This document shows, one piece after another, positions 14,665-19,442 of a DNA stretch of 19,442 nucleotides. The stretch's first letter is position 1. Each line of letters begins with the position of its first letter. The position numbers and the translations under genes are program-made. Origin of the DNA: Verrucomicrobiota bacterium (GTDB taxonomy: Bacteria; Verrucomicrobiota; Verrucomicrobiia; Chthoniobacterales; UBA6821); the NCBI GenBank assembly GCA_016871655.1, contig VHCR01000004.1, forward strand, positions 1-19,442. Direction: 5' to 3'. Under the pieces are notes generated by a model, which was given only the letters and a program-made list of their open reading frames with translations, did not search any database and had not been told where the DNA came from.

Positions 14665-14696
14665 CCGGTCAGCTTAGCACCTTGCTATCGAGATGA

Positions 14697-14740
14697 TCAA
14701 TCTTCAATCGAAGAATCTTGCTGCTCTTGCTGCATTTTCA
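14697..14740 (-). repeat. Apparent duplicate of the ABC-exporter gene tail, downstream of TA module B
   Basis: The minus strand reads GAAA then ATG and encodes MQQEQQDSSIED with a TGA stop. The ABC exporter on the other side of TA module B ends KMQQEEKSVDGD with a TGA, also preceded by GGAAA. About 15 of the first 17 bases match. The TA module therefore appears flanked by direct repeats of a gene end. Confidence 0.5.
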
Positions 14741-15034
14741 AATCTCAGGAACCCCTCTGGCTGCATGCCAGTAGCGAAGGATTTCAATGCTTCGTGCAAG
14801 CTCATTAACTTCGTAGATTATTCGATAATTTCCAACAATGATTTCTCTAATACAAGAATGACGAAAATCAGGCACTATTTGCCCCATCCAAGGATGCGTA
14901 GAAAGCTTCTCTGTCTTTATCGTCAGCAAGGTAGCAAAGCGCTCTGCTGCTAAAGGTGAATCGAGAGAAATATAACCAATGATATCTCGAAGATCTGAAC
15001 GAGCTTCAGAAGCAAAAGTTACCTGATAATCCAT
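14738..15034 (-). CDS. ParE/RelE-superfamily toxin (TA module B)
   Basis: A 98-residue toxin with the ParE-type core: RSDLRDIIGYISLDS, KTEKLSTHPWMGQIVPDF, and CIREIIVGNYRIIYEVNEL...IEILRYWHAARGVPEI. By hand alignment it is identical to toxin C at about 63 of 98 positions and less similar to toxin A. The start overlaps the antitoxin stop by 16 bp, as in the other modules. It lies between the ABC exporter and rfbF, on the same strand as both. Activity is expected since the core residues are intact; whether the target is gyrase or mRNA is unknown. Confidence 0.9.
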   Translation of the reverse strand: MDYQVTFASEARSDLRDIIGYISLDSPLAAERFATLLTIKTEKLSTHPWMGQIVPDFRHSCIREIIVGNYRIIYEVNELARSIEILRYWHAARGVPEI

Positions 15035-15225
15035 GAAGGAATTTCTTTTTTAATTTCTTCGAGAGTATAAACCTCACCACGTTTAATCGACTCTCTCGCT
15101 TGCTGTACAGCCGCAATAAATTTCCTCTGGTAGTCCGCCGCATCGATAGAATCATCTTCGCAAGGCTGTCTGACAGAAATTCGTTTTTTCATTGTTTTTG
15201 TTGTTTCGAGCTCAGTCATCATCAT
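15019..15225 (-). CDS. Antitoxin of TA module B
   Basis: A 68-residue protein beginning MMMTELET, with blocks QPCEDDSIDAADYQRKF and AVQQARESIKRGE that are identical in antitoxin C. The C-terminal part EEIKKEIPSW is the probable toxin-binding helix. By hand count 48 of 68 residues match antitoxin C. There is no obvious DNA-binding fold. Three tandem ATGs form the start, 6 bases after the -10 box, with no Shine-Dalgarno. Confidence 0.86.
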   Translation of the reverse strand: MMMTELETTKTMKKRISVRQPCEDDSIDAADYQRKFIAAVQQARESIKRGEVYTLEEIKKEIPSWIIR

Positions 15226-15231
15226 GCAACT

Positions 15232-15260
15232 GTCCTAACAGATCTTTTGAACTGCGTCAA
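15232..15260 (-). promoter_or_regulatory. Promoter of TA module B, -35 overlapping the ABC exporter stop codon
   Basis: On the minus strand: TTGACG (15255-15260), 17-bp spacer, TAGGAC (15232-15237), 6 bases, ATGATGATG. The TGA stop of the ABC gene (15257-15259) lies inside the -35 hexamer. The spacer contains the palindrome AGATCT, a possible operator core. Confidence 0.5.
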
Positions 15261-17035
15261 TCTCCATCAACAGATTTTTCCTCCTGCTGCATTTTCCAGA
15301 GCGTTGCGAAATGATTTCCTTTTTCTAGGAGATTTTGAATCGTTCCATCTTCGACAATATTTCCTTGGTGAAAAACTAAAATGCGATCCATGGCTGCCAG
15401 CGTTGAGAGACGGTGAGCAATCACAATAGTCGTCCTTCCTTGCATTAACCTTTGCAATCCTTCTTGGATTTTTTTCTCGGTCAAAGAATCGAGTGAAGAA
15501 GTCGCTTCATCAAGAATGAGAATCGGTGCATTCTTCAACAAGGCTCGTGCGATAGCAATCCGCTGACGCTGTCCTCCTGAAAGCTTGACACCACGTTCCC
15601 CAACCAGCGTTTCATATTTCTCAGAAAGCTGCTCGATAAATTCGTGGCAGTGCGCTTGTCGAGATGCCTCCAGAACCTCTTCATCAGAGGCTTCCAAGCG
15701 ACCATAGCGAATATTTTCCATCAAGGTGCGATGAAAAAGGAGCGGCTCTTGCGGAATAACAGCGATATTTTCATGTAATGATTGCTGCGTGATATCTGCG
15801 ATGGATTGCTCATCGATCAAAATTTTTCCATTTTGCAAATCATACAATCTCAAAATGAGATTCATGAACGTTGTCTTCCCTGCTCCTGACAAACCGACGA
15901 GCCCAACTTTCTCTCCAGCATGAATTGTAACGTTGAGGTTTTCAAAAACAGGTTCTTGCTGATAAGAAAAGATGACGTGATCAAACTTAATTTCACCTCG
16001 TTGAACTTTTAAGGGAACTGCATTCGCAGCGTCGATGATATCTTGAGGTTTTTGTACTAATGCTAATGCAGCATTGATTGCTGCTACCCGTGTTGTAAGA
16101 AGTGACATTTGGAAACTCACAAACCACATCCACCCCGCAAGAAAAGAGGCTTGCATCATCACTTGCACAAAATCTCCAAGCGTGACGGAATGCTCTTTCC
16201 ATCCAAGAATTAAAAGCGCTAGGAGTCCAAAAAACATGCAAAGCATATTTAAGCTAAATAAAATACACCGCCGTTGCCAAATCCCTTGAGATCGAATGGA
16301 CTTATCCATTTCATCTTGTTGAAATTGCTCAAGATAATCTCTCTCGTACTTTTCTCGCGCAAAAAGTTTAACGCTTTGAATATTGGTAATCGTATCAACA
16401 ATTTTTCCAGAAAGTCGTGTGACAGCGTCTGAGTGCTCCTCTAAAGGCCGACGACTCTTTTTAATGGCATAAAAAGTGATTCCAACATGAATGAGAAACC
16501 ATGCTAAAAAAATGAATGCAAATAAAAAATGCCCCTTTGCAACGGTCACAAGAACAACGATTACCTCGATGGAGGCTATCACGATTTCAAAGCAAAAAGA
16601 TCTCATGATGAGTTCTGTATTCATCGGAACATCTGAAATTTTCCCTGCAATCGCGCCGGAAAAATGTGTCGCAAAATAAGACGCTGAGTGAGTTTGAACA
16701 TACTCAAAGAGTGCCATTCGCATCCCTGCACGCAATCGTGGAATAAAATGGTTCATGGTAAACCCTTGAACTCTCAAGAGGATTTCAGCTGTCAGCATTA
16801 ATCCCATAAACAGGAAAACCAGACGACGAGCGGCAAGCCAAGCTAAGGAAAAATTAGGTTGAGCTGCAAAAGTATCAATGATTTTTTTTAAGAAAAAAGG
16901 AAAGAGCGCATTACTGCAGGCCCAAACTATCGAAGCCGCAACAATAAATGTAAACTTCACCCACTGTCGGCGGATGAAATAAACAAGAAATGAAAAAGTT
17001 GTTTTAGGAAGATTCATAAAAGGCATGCTCTCCAT
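15257..17035 (-). CDS. MsbA-type ABC exporter, fused TMD-NBD
   Basis: A 592-residue half-transporter expected to work as a homodimer in the inner membrane. The N-terminal half has about six transmembrane helices (roughly residues 20-310). The ATPase half has Walker A GLSGAGKTT (381-389), the Q-loop IPQEPLLF (Q429), signature LSGGQ (485-489), Walker B ILILDE (505-510), D-loop SLD and the switch His (H541, AHRLS). All catalytic residues are present. ATGs at 17035, 17026 and 17017 are possible; GGAGAG lies about 10 bases before the last, which may be the true start (MNLPKTTFSF). Substrate is unknown; lipid A-core, lipid-linked sugar or drug export all fit. The C-terminus ends SVDGD with its stop inside the TA module B promoter. 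Confidence 0.92.
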   Translation of the reverse strand: MESMPFMNLPKTTFSFLVYFIRRQWVKFTFIVAASIVWACSNALFPFFLKKIIDTFAAQPNFSLAWLAARRLVFLFMGLMLTAEILLRVQGFTMNHFIPRLRAGMRMALFEYVQTHSASYFATHFSGAIAGKISDVPMNTELIMRSFCFEIVIASIEVIVVLVTVAKGHFLFAFIFLAWFLIHVGITFYAIKKSRRPLEEHSDAVTRLSGKIVDTITNIQSVKLFAREKYERDYLEQFQQDEMDKSIRSQGIWQRRCILFSLNMLCMFFGLLALLILGWKEHSVTLGDFVQVMMQASFLAGWMWFVSFQMSLLTTRVAAINAALALVQKPQDIIDAANAVPLKVQRGEIKFDHVIFSYQQEPVFENLNVTIHAGEKVGLVGLSGAGKTTFMNLILRLYDLQNGKILIDEQSIADITQQSLHENIAVIPQEPLLFHRTLMENIRYGRLEASDEEVLEASRQAHCHEFIEQLSEKYETLVGERGVKLSGGQRQRIAIARALLKNAPILILDEATSSLDSLTEKKIQEGLQRLMQGRTTIVIAHRLSTLAAMDRILVFHQGNIVEDGTIQNLLEKGNHFATLWKMQQEEKSVDGD

Positions 17036-17060
17036 GAATGGACAAGCAGAAAAAAACGTT

Positions 17061-17096
17061 GAAGAAAAAACGAAAAAGCAGACGAATGCTTTTTCG
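17061..17096 (-). terminator. Intrinsic terminator between the HAD phosphatase and ABC exporter genes
   Basis: On the minus strand a perfect 10-bp stem CGAAAAAGCA / TGCTTTTTCG (17071-17080 and 17087-17096) with a 6-base loop is followed directly by TTTTTTC. This is a standard Rho-independent layout. It lies about 115 bp past the HAD stop, so the intervening bases form a long 3' UTR containing a second small inverted repeat (GCGTGT/ACACGC, 17124-17142). Confidence 0.72.
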
Positions 17097-17210
17097 CGAA
17101 CGAAGTGAGCAAGAAGCTACAGAGCGTGTGTGAGCAACACGCAGCAATAAAAAAATTGCACGAAAATTAGATTTTCATTTCAACGGAAGAAAAAATCAGA
17201 GATCAATTAG

Positions 17211-17888
17211 TTATGCTCGTTTGATTCCAAAGTCAACAATTTTCCAATGATTTTTTAAAGCATGCTCATGAAGTTGAGCGTCAGGATTCACAATGATTGG
17301 TTCATCCACAAGAGAAAGAAGAGGGATGTCGTTGTGAGAATCACTATAAAATAGAATCTTTTTGTAATCTTCTCTTGATCGCCCTTGCTGCTGAAACCAT
17401 TGCTGGAGTCGCGTCACTTTCCCTTCACGATAGGAAGGAACTCCACAAAAACGTCCCGTCAAATTTCCCGCTTCATCATATTCTTCTTGCGAGGCAATTA
17501 AATGAGGGATGCCTAAGAGTTCCGCAATTGGGACCGTGAGAAAAGAGTTCGTCGCTGTAATTAAAATTAATTCATCACCTCGTTTTTGATGCTTACGAAT
17601 GGCCTCCCAGCCAGCTTTGACAAGCAGAGGCCGAATTCGTTCTTCAATAAATTCTTTGCGCCACTGATGAAATTTCGAAAGCGGATGCAGCTTCAAAATA
17701 GCAATTTGGTATTCTAGCAGTGCTCCAATATCTAATGCTCCTCGTCGGTAACTCGCATCAAAAACAGCCATTGCTTTTTGATACTCTTCGAAGCTAATAA
17801 TCCCGCGATCAGCCAAATAACACCCCCACTCACTTTGAGTGTCACCATTGAGTAAAGTGTGATCGAGATCAAAGAGAATGAGGTTCAT
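17211..17888 (-). CDS. HAD-superfamily phosphatase (subclass IB, SerB-like)
   Basis: A 225-residue hydrolase from the ATG at 17888; an in-frame TTG at 17900 would overlap the toxin stop and is less likely. Motif I is LFDLDHTLLNGD with nucleophile D7 and acid/base D9. Motif II is ITATNSF, and motif IV is FYSDSHNDIPLL. The helical cap between motifs I and II and the overall length match HAD-IB phosphatases such as SerB relatives. The substrate is a phosphomonoester, unspecified. The start lies 8 bp after the stop of toxin C, so both are likely on the same transcript. A terminator follows at 17061-17096, which separates it from the ABC exporter. Confidence 0.88.
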   Translation of the reverse strand: MNLILFDLDHTLLNGDTQSEWGCYLADRGIISFEEYQKAMAVFDASYRRGALDIGALLEYQIAILKLHPLSKFHQWRKEFIEERIRPLLVKAGWEAIRKHQKRGDELILITATNSFLTVPIAELLGIPHLIASQEEYDEAGNLTGRFCGVPSYREGKVTRLQQWFQQQGRSREDYKKILFYSDSHNDIPLLSLVDEPIIVNPDAQLHEHALKNHWKIVDFGIKRA

Positions 17889-17896
17889 GATTGTTC

Positions 17897-18193
17897 TCAA
17901 ATTTCAGGAACGCCTCGAGCTCCGTGCCAGTAGCGAAGGATTTCAATCCTTTTTTCAAGTTCATTAACTTCGTAGATCACTCGATAATTTCCAACAATAA
18001 TTTCTCTAACACACGGATGGCAAAAATCGGAGACCATACGCCCCATCCAAGGCTGACGCGCAAGCATTTTTGTTTTTGAAAAGAGAAACCGTCCAAACCT
18101 TTCTGCTGCTTGTGAAGAATCTAGCGAAATATAACGTCTGATTTCTTTAAGGTCTCTCTGGGCTTCAGGACCATCAATCACTCGAAAGTCCAT
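17897..18193 (-). CDS. ParE/RelE-superfamily toxin (TA module C)
   Basis: A 98-residue toxin closest to toxin B, sharing the block VREIIVGNYRVIYEVNEL and the C-terminal IEILRYWHGARGVPEI. The N-terminal RDLKEIRRYISLDS and the PWMGRMVSDF region complete the ParE pattern. The start overlaps the antitoxin stop by 16 bp. The stop lies 8 bp before the HAD phosphatase ATG, so the module is inserted directly in front of a metabolic gene, as are modules A and B. Confidence 0.9.
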   Translation of the reverse strand: MDFRVIDGPEAQRDLKEIRRYISLDSSQAAERFGRFLFSKTKMLARQPWMGRMVSDFCHPCVREIIVGNYRVIYEVNELEKRIEILRYWHGARGVPEI

Positions 18194-18384
18194 GAAAAAT
18201 ATTCGCGCTCGAGTTCTTCATGAGTAATAAACTCACCTCGTTTAATGGACTCTCTCGCTTGCTGCACCGCCGTAACGAATTTTCTCTGATAGTCCGCGGC
18301 ATCGATAGAATCATCTTCGCAAGGCTGCCCCACTCGAAAACGAGTTCCTATTGTTTTTCTTGTTTCTAGCTCAGTCATCATCAT
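18178..18384 (-). CDS. Antitoxin of TA module C
   Basis: A 68-residue protein beginning MMMTELET and sharing QPCEDDSIDAADYQRKF and AVQQARESIKRGE exactly with antitoxin B. The divergent C-terminus (EELEREYFSW) faces the divergent parts of toxin C, which is consistent with pair-specific recognition. Three tandem ATGs start the frame, without a Shine-Dalgarno. Confidence 0.86.
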   Translation of the reverse strand: MMMTELETRKTIGTRFRVGQPCEDDSIDAADYQRKFVTAVQQARESIKRGEFITHEELEREYFSWTFE

Positions 18385-18390
18385 GCAGAC

Positions 18391-18419
18391 GTGTTACACG
18401 ATCGAACTAAAAATGTCAA
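18391..18419 (-). promoter_or_regulatory. Promoter of TA module C, -35 overlapping the lipoprotein stop codon
   Basis: On the minus strand: consensus TTGACA (18414-18419), 17-bp spacer, TAACAC (18391-18396), 6 bases, ATGATGATG. The TGA of the lipoprotein gene (18416-18418) lies inside the -35 box. The spacer contains CGATCG and the -10 region is a near-palindrome GTGTAACAC, both candidate operator sites. Confidence 0.6.
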
Positions 18420-18616
18420 TCTCCATTCACAGAGGCCGTCTTCTTTTCAGAAAGAAGCTTCATCGGATGCTCTGATGGGGTCAGAGCTTGCTGGCCATTA
18501 AGCTGATGTTGATTCTGTTCATATCCAGGAATAGTCTGGGAAGCAGGATGGCGATCGCAGGCAACGCCCAAAAAAAGCAACAACGCTGCAAAGAAAAAAA
18601 GGAAAAGTCGTTTCAT
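18416..18616 (-). CDS. Small lipoprotein
   Basis: A 66-residue protein from the ATG at 18616. The signal sequence MKRLFLFFFAALLLFLGVAC ends in a clear lipobox (LGVAC), so the mature protein would be about 47 residues, lipidated at Cys20. The mature part is polar, Gln/Pro/Ser-rich and probably unstructured (QNQHQLNGQQALTPSEHP), with no recognised domain. It lies 70 bp after rpsP. It ends TASVNGD with the stop inside the TA module C promoter, much like the ABC exporter end SVDGD; the last codons may have been supplied by the TA insertion. Function unknown. Confidence 0.75.
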   Translation of the reverse strand: MKRLFLFFFAALLLFLGVACDRHPASQTIPGYEQNQHQLNGQQALTPSEHPMKLLSEKKTASVNGD

Positions 18617-18647
18617 AGAAAAAATTAAAACCAATTTCTTCGAAAAA

Positions 18648-18682
18648 TTCTTTGCGTCCTTTGTATTCTTTATGGCTAATTC
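18648..18682 (-). repeat. Degenerate CACAAAG-family repeat
   Basis: The minus strand reads AGCCATAAAGAATACAAAGG followed by ACGCAAAGAA, a decayed relative of the CCACAAAGAACACAAAG repeats beside rfbG and rfbH. It lies between rpsP and the lipoprotein gene and lacks the central hairpin. Confidence 0.5.
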
Positions 18683-18686
18683 TTTT

Positions 18687-18938
18687 TTATTTCTCAGCTT
18701 TTTTGCGAGCCTTAGTAATAAAGCTCTTCACTGTCTGAGAAGGTTGTGCTCCAACGCTCAGCCAATATTCAGCGCGCTCCAAGTCGATAGAAAAATTGTC
18801 GCCTTTTTTCTTCGGATCATAATGTCCGATGAGTTCAATAAATTTGCCATCACGTGGGCTGCGTTGGTCTGCTACAGTGACGCGATAAAAAGGATGATTA
18901 CGTGCTCCTTCGCGACGAAGTCTAATTGCTACTGCCAT
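18687..18938 (-). CDS. rpsP: 30S ribosomal protein S16
   Basis: An 83-residue protein that matches S16 from end to end: [41 protein letters not shown], and [18 protein letters not shown]. Length is typical (about 80-90). It binds 16S rRNA and is needed for assembly of the small subunit. It follows ffh, the conserved ffh-rpsP order. The usual next genes (rimM, trmD) are not found downstream within the window, so synteny breaks here. Confidence 0.97.
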   Translation of the reverse strand: MAVAIRLRREGARNHPFYRVTVADQRSPRDGKFIELIGHYDPKKKGDNFSIDLERAEYWLSVGAQPSQTVKSFITKARKKAEK

Positions 18939-18949
18939 GGGAATCGATA

Positions 18950-19022
18950 ATGTTAAGAGATAGAAGATGGTAGATAGGAGATAGGAAAGACAATTTTTCT
19001 CTCTTCCACCTACTACCTCCCA
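18950..19022. repeat. Low-complexity spacer between ffh and rpsP
   Basis: The plus strand contains TAGAAGATGGTAGATAGGAG and ATAGGAAAGA, then CTTCCACCTACTACCTCCCA near the ffh stop: imperfect units of TAGATAGGAG/CTACTACC type. The unit sequence differs from the TTCAAC and CACAAAG tracts but the setting is the same, a gene end followed by short imperfect repeats. The last ffh codons (GSGR) fall within it. Confidence 0.5.
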
Positions 19023-19442
19023 CTACCAAAGTAGTGAGACGGTATATTAGAACCTTTTTTTCCGAATTGGGCCAGCATTTTTTTCATTTGCCCCATGTTT
19101 TTTGTCATTTTCTTGAGTTGCTGGAAACGAAGAAGGAGGTTGTTGACCTCGGTCACTGTTGTTCCACTACCTCGCGCAACTCGCTGACGGCGGCGCGCAT
19201 TCAGGATTTCAGGACGTTTCCGCTCTTGAGGTGTCATCGAAAAAATAATCGCTTCAACTTGAGTGAGTTCTTTTCCATTGAGAACGTTCGCAGGAAGGTT
19301 GGCTCCACCAGGCAGCATGCCAAGCAGATTTTCCAAAGGCCCCATTCGCTTAATCATTTTGAATTGCATTAAAAAGTCATTCAAATCTAACGAGGATGTT
19401 TTTAATTTTTTCTCCAGCTGCATCATCTCATCCATCTCCACA
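19013..19442 (-). CDS. ffh: Signal recognition particle protein Ffh, C-terminal M domain (partial)
   Basis: About 143 codons of the 3' end; the gene continues past the right edge, so the first Met in the window is internal. The M domain is clear: [26 protein letters not shown] with the methionine-rich signal-sequence groove, then [33 protein letters not shown], the SRP RNA-binding helix-turn-helix with the SGT loop. A terminal Met/Lys-rich helix ([18 protein letters not shown]) follows. Ffh binds signal peptides and 4.5S RNA in the cytoplasm. It is the first gene of the ffh-rpsP pair. Confidence 0.96.
   Translation of the reverse strand, partial: VEMDEMMQLEKKLKTSSLDLNDFLMQFKMIKRMGPLENLLGMLPGGANLPANVLNGKELTQVEAIIFSMTPQERKRPEILNARRRQRVARGSGTTVTEVNNLLLRFQQLKKMTKNMGQMKKMLAQFGKKGSNIPSHYFGSGR

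Noticed and set aside
17097..17210. Possible small RNA gene in the 3' region of the HAD gene (inverted repeat GCGTGT/ACACGC)
   Set aside because: The structure is small and no promoter is visible; more simply a 3' UTR before the terminator.

Overview
The window is 19.4 kb of a bacterial chromosome. It comes from a Gram-negative-type organism, judging by a lipobox lipoprotein, secreted proteins, O-antigen/LPS-style nucleotide-sugar genes and a polyprenyl-phosphate glycosyltransferase. The phylum cannot be settled by eye. Almost every gene is on the minus strand. The right edge holds conserved housekeeping genes (C-terminal M domain of the SRP protein Ffh, then ribosomal protein S16). The rest is an accessory surface-polysaccharide island broken up by small toxin-antitoxin (TA) modules and short structured repeats.

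Layout from right to left, the main direction of transcription: ffh (partial), rpsP, a small lipoprotein, TA module C, a HAD phosphatase, a strong intrinsic terminator, an MsbA-type ABC exporter, TA module B, then rfbF, rfbG and rfbH (CDP-glucose to CDP-4-keto-3,6-dideoxyglucose), and a secreted CHAD-domain protein. A plus-strand secreted PAP2/acid phosphatase converges on the CHAD gene. Next come TA module A and an overlapping NAD-dependent sugar epimerase/reductase. A plus-strand zinc-ribbon methyltransferase converges on that gene and looks broken or switched off. A compact overlapping operon follows: ThDP-dependent acetolactate-synthase-like enzyme, SDR, 3-dehydroquinate-synthase-like cyclase, divergent NeuB/SAF condensing enzyme, GtrB/ArnC-like glycosyltransferase. 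The start of a multi-pass membrane protein runs off the left edge.

The metabolic reading is synthesis of an unusual CDP-linked deoxysugar plus a second sugar or cyclitol-type precursor, then lipid-linked transfer. RfbF/G/H would make a CDP-4-keto-3,6-dideoxyhexose. The epimerase could reduce it. By analogy with YerE/YerF of yersiniose synthesis, the ThDP enzyme and SDR could instead branch and reduce it. The cyclase plus noncanonical NeuB in the same operon do not fit any textbook pathway I can name, and they are the best candidate for an undescribed system.

The other notable layer is structural. Three paralogous TA modules share one promoter/start geometry (TTGAC[A/G], 17 bp, TA-rich -10, 6 bp, ATGATGATG), and in two of them the -35 box is laid over the stop codon of the preceding gene. 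Other structural features are inverted copies of a CACAAAG repeat carrying different but self-complementary hairpins, hairpins abutting stop codons followed by GTTGAA-type repeats, and an AG dinucleotide tract in front of the out-of-frame methyltransferase.

No rRNA, tRNA, CRISPR array or transposase was seen. No gene-free stretch exceeds about 300 bases.
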